From Nocardiopsis sp. ATB16-24 (lineage in GTDB: Bacteria > Actinomycetota > Actinomycetes > Streptosporangiales > Streptosporangiaceae): a DNA stretch of 32,104 nucleotides. Every line of letters begins with the position of its first letter. Within the stretch, counting starts at the first letter, position 1. The stretch is from contig NZ_JASCXJ010000031.1 in assembly GCF_030271535.1 (NCBI RefSeq), positions 1 through 32,104 on the forward strand. Direction: 5' to 3'. The notes below the pieces were generated by a model, which worked only from the letters and a program-made list of their open reading frames with translations, was not told where the DNA came from and made no database searches. Shown one piece after another: positions 23,680 to 30,072 of the stretch. The translations under genes were made by a program, and so were the position numbers.

Positions 23680-23722
23680 CCGTGGGGGCGGTCGCACCGT
23701 CACGGTGCGACCGCCCCCACGG
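23680..23722 (-). terminator. Long perfect hairpin after pnp
   Basis: Two 21-nt arms (23680-23700 and 23702-23722) are exact reverse complements around a single C, giving a stem of about 20 bp. It begins 13 nt past the pnp stop. In the transcript it is followed by GCGUAUUCUC, only mildly U-rich. It probably ends or 3'-protects the pnp mRNA before the M16 gene. Confidence 0.75.
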
Positions 23723-23735
23723 ACGCGGGTCAGGA

Positions 23736-26033
23736 TCAGGTGTTCTCCGAACGCGCCGAGCTGCGGCGGCGGCGACGGCGCGGAGCGTCTCCGTTCCGCT
23801 CGGGCTTGTCGGCGTCCTCGGCCTCTCCCTCGGAGCGCTCGCTGTTCTCGGCCGCGGCGGCCTCGGCCTCCACGACCTCGACCGGGACCAGTGAGAGCTT
23901 GCCACGGTCGTCGATCTCACGGATCTCGACCTGGATCTTCTCACCGATGCTGACCACGTCGTCGAGGTTCTCGATCCGGTTGCCACCGTGCAGCTTGCGG
24001 ATCTGCGAGATGTGCAGCAGGCCGTCCTTGCCGGGCAGCAGCGACACGAAAGCACCGAACGTGGTGGTCTTGACGACCGTGCCCAGGTAACGGTCTCCGA
24101 CCTCGGGCATCGTCGGGTTCGCGATCTGGTTGATCGTGTCCCGCGCGGCCTCGGCCGAGGGACCGTCGGTGGCACCGATGTAGATGGTGCCGTCGTCCTC
24201 GATCGTGATCTCGGCGCCGGTGTCGTCCTGGATCGAGTTGATCATCTTGCCCTTGGGGCCGATGACCTCGCCGATCTTGTCCACCGGGACCTTGACGGTG
24301 AGGATGCGCGGAGCGTTCGGGCTCATCTCGGCCGGACGCTCGATGGCCTCCTGCATGACGTCGAGGATGGCCAGGCGCGCGCCACGGGCCTGCTGCAACG
24401 CCAGCGCCAACTGCTCGGCGGGGATGCCGTCGAGTTTGGTGTCCAGCTGTAGGGCCGTGATGAGCTCACGGGTACCGGCCACCTTGAAGTCCATGTCGCC
24501 GAAGGCGTCCTCGGCCCCGAGGATGTCGGTCAGCGTGACGTACTCGTCGCCTTCGCTGATCAGGCCCATGGCGATGCCCGACACCATCTCCTTGAGGGGC
24601 ACGCCCGCCGCCATCAGCGACATGGTGGCGGCGCAGACCGAACCCATCGAGGTGGAGCCGTTGGAACCCAGCGCCTCCGACACCTGACGGATGGCGTAGG
24701 GGAACTCCTCCCGGGAGGGCAGCACCGGCAGCAGGGCGCGCTCGGCGAGGGCGCCGTGCCCGATCTCGCGCCGCTTGGGCGAGCCCACCCGACCTGTCTC
24801 CCCGGTGGAGTAGGGCGGGAAGTTGTAGTGGTGCATGTAGCGCTTGGTGTTCTCCGGGTTGAGCGTGTCGACCATCTGCTCCATGCGCAGCATGTTGAGC
24901 GTGGTGACCCCCATGATCTGGGTCTCGCCGCGCTCGAAGAGGGCCGAGCCGTGCACCCGCGGCAGGACGCCCACCTCCGCACCCAACTGGCGGATGTCCT
25001 TGGGGCCGCGACCGTCGATGCGGACCTTGTCGCGCAGCACGCGCTCGCGCATGAGCTGCTTGGTCAGGGAGCGGAAGGCCGCGCCGACCTCCTTCTCACG
25101 CCCCTCGAACTCCTCCAGCAGCCCCTCGCCCACCGCGGTCTTGAGGCGGTCCAGCTCGGTCTCGCGCTCCTGCTTGTCGGCGATGGTGAGCGCCTTGGAC
25201 AGGTCCTCGCGGACGGCCCGCTCCACCGCGGCGTACACGTCGTCCTCGTAGTCGAGGAAGATCGGGTACTCACCCGGTTCCCGGCTGCCCTGCTCGGCCA
25301 CGGCCTCCTGGGCCCGGCACAGGACCTTGATGAAGGGCTTGGCGGCCTCCAGGCCCTCGGTGACGGTCTGTTCGTTGGGGCCCACGGCGCCCTCGGCCAC
25401 CAACTTGAGGGTGTGGACCGTGGACTCGGCCTCCACCATCATGATGGCGACGTCGCCGTCCTCCAGGACGCGACCGGCCACCACCATGTCGAAGGTGGCC
25501 CTCTCCAGCTCGCCGTGGGTGGGGAAGCCCACCCACTGGCCGTCGATGAGGGCGACGCGCACGCCGCCGATCGGGCCGGAGAAGGGCAGCCCGGCGATCT
25601 GGGTGGACATCGAGGCCGCGTTGATGGCGACGACGTCGTACAGGTGCTCGGGGTGCAGGGCCAGGATCGTCTCGACGATCTGGATCTCGTTGCGCAGACC
25701 CTTCCGGAACGACGGGCGCAGCGGCCGGTCGATCAGACGGCAGGTGAGGATGGCGTCCTCGGAGGGACGACCCTCACGGCGGAAGAAGGAGCCGGGGATG
25801 CGGCCCGCGGCGTACATGCGTTCCTCAACGTCGACCGTCAACGGGAAGAAGTCGAGATTGTCCTTGGGCCGCTTCGAGGCCGTGGTCGCCGACAGCACGA
25901 CGGTCTCGTCGTCCAGGTAGACCGTGGCCGAACCCGCGGCCTGGCGGGCCAGTCGACCGGTCTCGAAGCGGATGGTCCGGGTGCCGAAGGAGCCGTTGTC
26001 GATGACGGCTTCGGCCGAGTACACGCCCTCCAT
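23736..26033 (-). CDS. pnp: Polyribonucleotide nucleotidyltransferase (PNPase)
   Basis: This encodes 765 residues from ATG 26033-26031, with AGGAGG 6 nt upstream; a longer in-frame reading to 26150 lacks coding character. Two RNase PH-like cores flank a helical linker: the first at about 5-240, the second at about 345-570, with the catalytic-region sequences SMSTQIAGLPFSGPIGG and GSNGSTSMGSVCA. A KH domain follows (KIGEVIGPKGKMINSI, about 585-640), then an S1 domain (GTVVKTTTFGAFVSLLPGKDG, about 650-715). The enzyme degrades RNA 3'-5' phosphorolytically and, in actinomycetes lacking poly(A) polymerase activity, also synthesises 3' tails. The last 48 residues are acidic, then strongly basic (six consecutive Arg), a disordered tail typical of high-GC actinobacteria and possibly RNA-binding. 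It lies downstream of rpsO beyond a terminator, so a separate promoter is expected. Confidence 0.97.
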   Translation of the reverse strand: MEGVYSAEAVIDNGSFGTRTIRFETGRLARQAAGSATVYLDDETVVLSATTASKRPKDNLDFFPLTVDVEERMYAAGRIPGSFFRREGRPSEDAILTCRLIDRPLRPSFRKGLRNEIQIVETILALHPEHLYDVVAINAASMSTQIAGLPFSGPIGGVRVALIDGQWVGFPTHGELERATFDMVVAGRVLEDGDVAIMMVEAESTVHTLKLVAEGAVGPNEQTVTEGLEAAKPFIKVLCRAQEAVAEQGSREPGEYPIFLDYEDDVYAAVERAVREDLSKALTIADKQERETELDRLKTAVGEGLLEEFEGREKEVGAAFRSLTKQLMRERVLRDKVRIDGRGPKDIRQLGAEVGVLPRVHGSALFERGETQIMGVTTLNMLRMEQMVDTLNPENTKRYMHHYNFPPYSTGETGRVGSPKRREIGHGALAERALLPVLPSREEFPYAIRQVSEALGSNGSTSMGSVCAATMSLMAAGVPLKEMVSGIAMGLISEGDEYVTLTDILGAEDAFGDMDFKVAGTRELITALQLDTKLDGIPAEQLALALQQARGARLAILDVMQEAIERPAEMSPNAPRILTVKVPVDKIGEVIGPKGKMINSIQDDTGAEITIEDDGTIYIGATDGPSAEAARDTINQIANPTMPEVGDRYLGTVVKTTTFGAFVSLLPGKDGLLHISQIRKLHGGNRIENLDDVVSIGEKIQVEIREIDDRGKLSLVPVEVVEAEAAAAENSERSEGEAEDADKPERNGDAPRRRRRRSSARSENT

Positions 26034-26268
26034 GGGCGACCTCCTACTACTACACGTGTTCGCGTTCGTCACGCCCGGCACGGTGTGGCCTGGCGCTTTG
26101 GGTGTTCTTCTTCCCGCGTCCGTGCCCTGGAGTTGATGACGGCCGGTCATCGATCGAAGCCCACGGCATGCCCTGGAGGGGATGTCCGGGGACCACTACC
26201 GAGGACCGGCCCCGACTCTGCGGCGGAGGGAGGAACGCGGATGGTTCTTCTGTGGAATTAGGGGTGAG
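26034..26268 (-). promoter_or_regulatory. pnp upstream region
   Basis: These 235 bp between the pnp start and the hairpin at 26269 show no coding frame on either strand. Given the terminator behind rpsO, a pnp promoter or leader must lie here or slightly further upstream. I could not pick a convincing -35/-10 pair. The only clear signal is the AGGAGG ribosome-binding site adjoining 26033. Confidence 0.35.
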
Positions 26269-26285
26269 CGGTGGTGAGACCACCG
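26269..26285 (-). other. Hairpin in the rpsO-pnp gap, possible RNase processing site
   Basis: CGGTGGT (26269-26275) and ACCACCG (26279-26285) form a perfect 7-bp stem with a 3-nt loop, 16 nt beyond the rpsO terminator hairpin in the transcript direction. In Streptomyces the rpsO-pnp intergenic RNA folds into a hairpin cut by RNase III, giving autocontrol of pnp. This stem, or the stronger one at 26309-26334, is the candidate here. Confidence 0.4.
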
Positions 26286-26300
26286 TCGTGTCACACCTTA

Positions 26301-26334
26301 CTAACAAAGCGGGAGCGGCCGAAGCCACTCCCGC
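26301..26334 (-). terminator. rpsO terminator with UUCG tetraloop and U-rich tail
   Basis: Read on the minus strand, GCGGGAG (26334-26328) pairs with CTCCCGC (26315-26309). Inside, after one T-G apposition, GGC-TTCG-GCC forms a stable UUCG tetraloop. The stem is followed by TTTGTTAG (26308-26301). This is the only hairpin in the window with a classical intrinsic-terminator layout. It lies 135 nt after the rpsO stop. A smaller perfect stem, TCCGCCG-T-CGGCGGA (26369-26383), lies between. Confidence 0.8.
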
Positions 26335-26469
26335 GGGTTCGGGGCGCATCGGGTTCCCACGGGACCGTTCCGCCGTCGGCGGAGAGAGGAGCAGGCGTGG
26401 GAGAGGACGAGGAGTCCGGTGTCATGCGCCCCGAACGGCGCGAGACGGGAGCGGGCGCCGAGAAGACCG

Positions 26470-26739
26470 CTAGCGGCGCAGGCCCAGACGCTCGATCAGC
26501 GCGCGGTAACGGGTGATGTCCTGCTTGGCGATGTACTTGAGCAGCCGACGACGACGACCGACCATCAGGAGCAGGCCGCGACGGCTGTGGTGGTCGTGCT
26601 TGTGGTCCTTGAGGTGCTCGGTCAGCTCGGTGATGCGGTGCGTCAGCAGCGCGACCTGGACCTCGGGGGAGCCGGTGTCGCCTTCCTTGGTGGCGTACTC
26701 GGCGATGATCTTCTCTTTGGTGGCGGTGTCGATCGACAC
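26470..26739 (-). CDS. rpsO: 30S ribosomal protein S15
   Basis: This encodes 89 residues, the standard length. S15 features are clear: TKEKIIAEYATKEGDTGSPE at the N-terminus, then EVQVALLTHRITELTEHLK, the rRNA-contacting HDHHSRRGLLLMVGRRRRLL, and YIAKQDITRYRALIERLGLR at the end. S15 binds the central domain of 16S rRNA and starts assembly of the platform. The GTG at 26739-26737 has AAGGAG 4 nt upstream. It lies between ribF and pnp as is usual. The 265-bp gap from ribF should hold an rpsO promoter; TAGGGT near 26943 (minus sense) resembles an actinomycete -10, but its -35 is not clear. Confidence 0.98.
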   Translation of the reverse strand: MSIDTATKEKIIAEYATKEGDTGSPEVQVALLTHRITELTEHLKDHKHDHHSRRGLLLMVGRRRRLLKYIAKQDITRYRALIERLGLRR

Positions 26740-26966
26740 GTCGCTCCTTCTCTGGAAAGTCGGTACGCGGGACTGGTCCGGTGCGTGACCGGGGTCGGAC
26801 GCGGTGACCGCGCGTACGAACAGTCACCGTCGCGTGTGTGCTTCGCGGCCCGACGCCGACGGCGTGGGTGCACCGCGTTCACCGAGCGGTGCGGAGCGCC
26901 GGAAGGCCTCGACCGCAGGGCACACGTAGACACCGTCCACCCTACAGCACGGCGCGGGACGCCGGG

Positions 26967-26991
26967 CCCGGAGCGGCCGGGGCCCTCCGGG
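26967..26991 (-). terminator. Hairpin after ribF
   Basis: CCCGGAG (26967-26973) pairs with CTCCGGG (26985-26991), and inside GGC-CGGG-GCC (26975-26984) continues the stem past a single bulged C. It starts 14 nt after the ribF stop and has no U-tract. It probably separates the ribF and rpsO transcripts. Confidence 0.5.
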
Positions 26992-27004
26992 CGCCGTGCG
27001 CCCG

Positions 27005-27949
27005 TCAGAGGTGCAGGATCTCCCGGCAACGCCGTACGTCACGATGCATGGCGGCGATCAGCTCGTCCACGCTCTCGAACCGCTCCTGTCCCCGGATCCG
27101 CTCGGTGAAGTCCACCGACATGCGCAGACCGTACAGGTCCAGGTCGTCACGATCCAGTGCGTAGGCTTCCACCGTGCGCTCCACCCCGTCGAACGTGGGG
27201 TTGGTGCCCACGGAGACGGCCGCGGGCCAGCCGGACTCCTCGCCGTCGACCGGATCGCACCGGTTCAGCCGACCCGCGTAGACGCCGTCACCGGGGACGG
27301 CGGTGGCGGGAGGCAGGTCCATGTTGGCGGTGGGGAAGCCCAGGAGTTCCCGGCCGCGTGCGGCCCCGTTCACGATCTCGCCCTCGACCCGGTGCGGGCG
27401 GCCGAGCAGGTGCGCGGCCCGGTCCACGGCGCCCTCCGTGAGCAGTCCGCGCACGCGGGTGGAGGTGACGGTGTCGCCGTCGGTGAGCAGGGCGACGCCG
27501 TCGGCGGTGAAGCCGTGCTCGGCGCCCAGTGCGGTGAGGGCGGCGACGTCGCCGGACGCGCGGTGTCCGAAGCGGAAGTCCTCCCCCACGACCACGGCCG
27601 CGCACCGCAGACGGTCGACCAGGACGTGCCGGACGAACTCCTCGGGGGTGAGGCGGGACAGGTCCTCGGTGAACGGCAGGACGCACACGGCGTCGGCTCC
27701 GTGTTCGCCCAACAGTTCCACACGTCGTTCCATGGGGGTGAGCACCGGTGGGGTGGTGCCGCGCAGCACCGTTTCGGGATGGGGGTCGAAGGTCACCACG
27801 ACGACGGGGGCCCCGAGTTCACGACCGCGTCCGACCGCGGTCTCCAGGATGGCCTGGTGGCCTCGATGCACTCCGTCGAAGACGCCGAGCACCACCACGG
27901 AACGCCCCCAGTCCGAGGGAACGTCCTCCCATCCGTTCCATCGCCGCAC
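27005..27949 (-). CDS. ribF: Bifunctional riboflavin kinase / FAD synthetase
   Basis: This encodes 314 residues from GTG 27949-27947, giving the family-typical start VRRWNGWEDVPSDWGRSVVV; AGGGGA lies 7 nt upstream. The N-terminal FMN adenylyltransferase domain carries the nucleotidyl-transferase motif GVFDGVHRGHQ (22-32). It continues with VVVTFDPHPETVL, VVGEDFRFGHRASGDV and the STRVRGLL motif. The C-terminal riboflavin-kinase domain (from about 185) has GRELLGFPTANM, then the GVYAGR and VSVGTNPTFDG motifs. It converts riboflavin to FMN and FAD in the cytoplasm. The long in-frame region upstream (to 28393) is Arg/Gly-rich and overlaps truB, so it is rejected. It is downstream of truB after a 343-bp gap and upstream of rpsO. 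Confidence 0.96.
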   Translation of the reverse strand: MRRWNGWEDVPSDWGRSVVVLGVFDGVHRGHQAILETAVGRGRELGAPVVVVTFDPHPETVLRGTTPPVLTPMERRVELLGEHGADAVCVLPFTEDLSRLTPEEFVRHVLVDRLRCAAVVVGEDFRFGHRASGDVAALTALGAEHGFTADGVALLTDGDTVTSTRVRGLLTEGAVDRAAHLLGRPHRVEGEIVNGAARGRELLGFPTANMDLPPATAVPGDGVYAGRLNRCDPVDGEESGWPAAVSVGTNPTFDGVERTVEAYALDRDDLDLYGLRMSVDFTERIRGQERFESVDELIAAMHRDVRRCREILHL

Positions 27950-28292
27950 GTCCGGTTCCCCTGTTCGTCGTTCGTCGCCCGTCTGGTCCGCGCGGCCCCG
28001 CCGCGCTCGGCGCGTCCGGGGTCCGCCAGGTTCAAGGGTGCCACGCCCGCCGCCTCCTCCGGAAACGCGGGACGTGTGAGAGTTCCCCGGCGCGCACCCG
28101 TCTCCGCTCGACGCCGAGGGCGGTCGACGCCCGTGCGCGCGGTGATCCCCGTCTCCTGCGACGACGGACACGGGCACGGCCCCCTGGTCCCGGTGTGGCC
28201 GGCCCCGGTACCCCGGGGCCGCTTCCGGAATGGAAGGGTACGGGCAGACTCGGGACGTGCCTTCGGCGTTCGGCGGATGGGGCCGCGGAAGG
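27950..28292. other. 343-bp non-coding gap between truB and ribF
   Basis: This is an unusually long spacer for this otherwise compact block. No frame on either strand looks coding. It contains the strong hairpin at 28200-28221, listed separately, and must hold a ribF promoter on the minus strand, which I could not assign. Apart from short GC-rich repeats I see nothing else. Confidence 0.5.
28200..28221 (-). terminator. Hairpin after truB
   Basis: CGGCCCCGG (28200-28208) and CCGGGGCCG (28213-28221) form a perfect 9-bp stem with a TACC loop (GGTA on the transcript strand), 71 nt past the truB stop. It has no U-tract. It is the likely 3' end of the infB-truB transcript. Confidence 0.55.
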
Positions 28293-29180
28293 TCAGGCCG
28301 GCTCGAAGACCACCACGGGTCTGGTGTGGTCGCGACGGTCCTCGCCCAACGCCACGACACGACCGTCCGGCGCGAACAGACCCACCGGTCCACCCGCGGA
28401 GCCGCCCGGCTCGATCCGGTTCCCGTGCTGGATCCGACGCGTCTCCTGCTCGGTCAGTACGCGTCGAGGGAAGGCCGCGGCGACGGCCTCGGCCAGGGGG
28501 ACCTGGGTGAACTCCTCGGCCAACTGGTCGAGCGTGCGCGCCCGGGACAGGTCGTAGGGGCCCACTCTGGTGCGCCGCAGCGCGGTCAGGTGCCCTCCCA
28601 CCCCCAGGTCGGTGCCCATGTCCCGGGCCAGGGAGCGGATGTAGGTGCCGCTGGAGCAGGTGATGACGGCGTCCACGTCCACGAACTCCCCGTCGTCGTC
28701 GGACACACGACGGACGTCGGTGACCTCGAACTCCGAGACGGTCACCTCGCGAGGTTCGAGAGCCACCTTCTTGCCCTCACGCGCCGACTTGTAGGCGCGC
28801 CTGCCCTCCACCTTGATCGCACTGACCTGAGGCGGGACCTGTCGGATCCGCCCGGTCAGCTTCTCGACGGCCACGCCTACGGCCTCCTCCGACACGCCGG
28901 AGGCGTCCCTGCGGACACCGGGTTCGCCCTCGGCGTCGTCGGTGTCGGTCGTCAGACCCAACCGGATGGTGGCCTCGTAGGTCTTGTCGGTCAGAGTCAG
29001 GTGACCGAGCAGCTTGGTGCCCTTCTCGATGCCCAGCACCAGGACTCCGGTGGCCATCGGGTCCAGTGTGCCCGCGTGGCCCACCCTCCGGGTGCGCGCC
29101 AGTCCGCGCGTTCTGGCGACCACGTCGTGCGAGGTCCAGTCGGCGGGTTTGTCGACGACCACGACGCCGCTCTCGGCCAT
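28293..29180 (-). CDS. truB: tRNA pseudouridine(55) synthase TruB
   Basis: This encodes 295 residues from ATG 29180-29178 with GAGGAG 4 nt upstream; the longer in-frame reading to 29234 is Ala/Arg-rich and would overlap rbfA. The catalytic aspartate is D40 in VGHAGTLDPMATGVL. Other TruB motifs are VDKPADWTSHDVV at the start, KTYEATIRLGLTTDTDDAEG, QVPPQVSAIKVEGRRAYK and CSSGTYIRSLARDMG. The C-terminal part includes a PUA-like end (PVGLFAPDGRVVAL). It converts U55 in the T-loop of tRNAs to pseudouridine and acts as a tRNA folding chaperone. It follows rbfA after 50 bp, in the same transcription unit. Confidence 0.97.
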   Translation of the reverse strand: MAESGVVVVDKPADWTSHDVVARTRGLARTRRVGHAGTLDPMATGVLVLGIEKGTKLLGHLTLTDKTYEATIRLGLTTDTDDAEGEPGVRRDASGVSEEAVGVAVEKLTGRIRQVPPQVSAIKVEGRRAYKSAREGKKVALEPREVTVSEFEVTDVRRVSDDDGEFVDVDAVITCSSGTYIRSLARDMGTDLGVGGHLTALRRTRVGPYDLSRARTLDQLAEEFTQVPLAEAVAAAFPRRVLTEQETRRIQHGNRIEPGGSAGGPVGLFAPDGRVVALGEDRRDHTRPVVVFEPA

Positions 29181-29230
29181 GGGGCTCCTCGATGCCGGGG
29201 CGGCGGCGCGGCGCGCCGCCGCCGGAGATG

Positions 29231-29671
29231 TCACTCGTCCTCGTCCTCGCGCTCCCGAGGGGCGCGGTAGGGGTCGGGCTCGCCCGCGGGCCGGGCTCCG
29301 CTGGCCCGTTCGGCCAGCTCCTCGTCGGACCGGCGTGCCTTGAGCAGCAGTTCCTCGATGTGTTGGGCGTTCTCCTGCACCTCGTCGATGACGAAGGTGA
29401 GGGTCGGGGTGTGCCGGATTCCGGTCTGGCGTCCGACCTCGCTGCGGATGAGGCCCTTGGCGCTTTCCAGGGCGGCGGCGGAGGCCGCCTTCTCCTCCTC
29501 TTCGCCGAACACCGTGTAGTACACCGTGGCGTCCCGCAGATCGGCGGTGATGCGCGCGTCGGTGACGGTGACGAATCCCAGACGGGGATCCTTGATCCGC
29601 CGGTCCAGCATCTCGGCGACGATGCGCTGGATGCGGTCGGCGATCTTGCGCGCGCGTGCGGCGTCAACCAT
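29231..29671 (-). CDS. rbfA: 30S ribosome-binding factor A
   Basis: This encodes 146 residues with the KH-like RbfA fold. It opens with ARARKIADRIQRIVAEMLDR, then IKDPRLGFVTVTDARITADL, followed by DATVYYTVFGEEEE and the closing IRSEVGRQTGIRHTPTLTFV. RbfA binds immature 30S subunits near helix 1/44 and aids 16S 5'-end maturation, notably in the cold. The C-terminal extension of about 30 residues is charged (ends EREDEDE), as in other actinobacteria. The ATG at 29671 is preceded by GAGGAAG and lies 2 nt after the stop of the DUF503 gene, so the two are coupled. Confidence 0.96.
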   Translation of the reverse strand: MVDAARARKIADRIQRIVAEMLDRRIKDPRLGFVTVTDARITADLRDATVYYTVFGEEEEKAASAAALESAKGLIRSEVGRQTGIRHTPTLTFVIDEVQENAQHIEELLLKARRSDEELAERASGARPAGEPDPYRAPREREDEDE

Positions 29672-29673
29672 CG

Positions 29674-29970
29674 TCAGTCTTCCTCTTCGTTGAAGAGCCG
29701 CTGCCTGGCGGAGAGCAGCTCCAGTTCGGGACGGCCCGCCACGAAGCGTTCACAGACGTCCATCAGCTCCCGGGCGTGCGCCGCCGTCGGTGCCGCCACC
29801 GCGATACCGATCTCCGCTCTGCGGTACAGGTCCTGGTTCCCCGTCTCGGAGACCGAGACCGAGAACTTGCGGCGCAGCTCGGCGATGACCGGACGCACCA
29901 GCGAACGCTTCTGTTTCAGCGAGTGGACGTCCCCGAGGAGGACGTCCAGGGTCAGCGCCCCAACGTACAA
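29674..29970 (-). CDS. DUF503 family protein (YlxP-like)
   Basis: This encodes 98 residues from TTG 29970-29968, which restores the family start (M)YVGALTLDVLLGDVHSLK followed by QKRSLVRPVIAELRRKF; GGGTGA upstream is a weak ribosome-binding site. The rest, SVSETGNQDLYRRAEIGIAVAA in pieces and an acidic tail (FNEEED), matches DUF503/YlxP. This is a small ferredoxin-like fold of unknown function, almost always encoded between infB and rbfA in Gram-positives. The conserved position suggests a role in ribosome assembly or translation. The gene is 102 bp after infB behind a strong hairpin and 2 nt before rbfA. Confidence 0.92.
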   Translation of the reverse strand: MYVGALTLDVLLGDVHSLKQKRSLVRPVIAELRRKFSVSVSETGNQDLYRRAEIGIAVAAPTAAHARELMDVCERFVAGRPELELLSARQRLFNEEED

Positions 29971-30020
29971 GTGATCACCCGTGGTGTGTGGAGTCGTGGT
30001 CGGACCTTGGCGGTGTCAGG

Positions 30021-30054
30021 CACGGGGCCCCGGCCGTGTGGCCGGGGCCCCGTG
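30021..30054 (-). terminator. Perfect 15-bp hairpin between infB and the DUF503 gene
   Basis: CACGGGGCCCCGGCC (30021-30035) and its exact reverse complement (30040-30054) flank a four-base loop (GTGT), 18 nt past the infB stop. No U-tract follows. It may end most infB transcription, or act as an mRNA-processing or stabilising stem within a longer infB-truB message. Confidence 0.7.
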
Positions 30055-30072
30055 TAGCGGGCTCCGCGGATA

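Noticed and set aside
22418..26261. Plus-strand open frames of about 500 residues opposite the M16 protease and pnp
   Set aside because: They mirror well-recognised proteins, have His/Gly/Val/Gln-rich shadow composition typical of the antisense frame in high-GC DNA, and lack ribosome-binding sites.
28021..28140. Basic open frames in the truB-ribF gap as an N-terminal extension of RibF
   Set aside because: The GTG at 27949 gives the standard RibF start with a ribosome-binding site; the extension is low-complexity Arg/Gly sequence crossing a terminator hairpin.
26996..29270. Long plus-strand open frames opposite ribF and truB
   Set aside because: Antisense shadows of genes with intact catalytic motifs; no domain, no plausible start.
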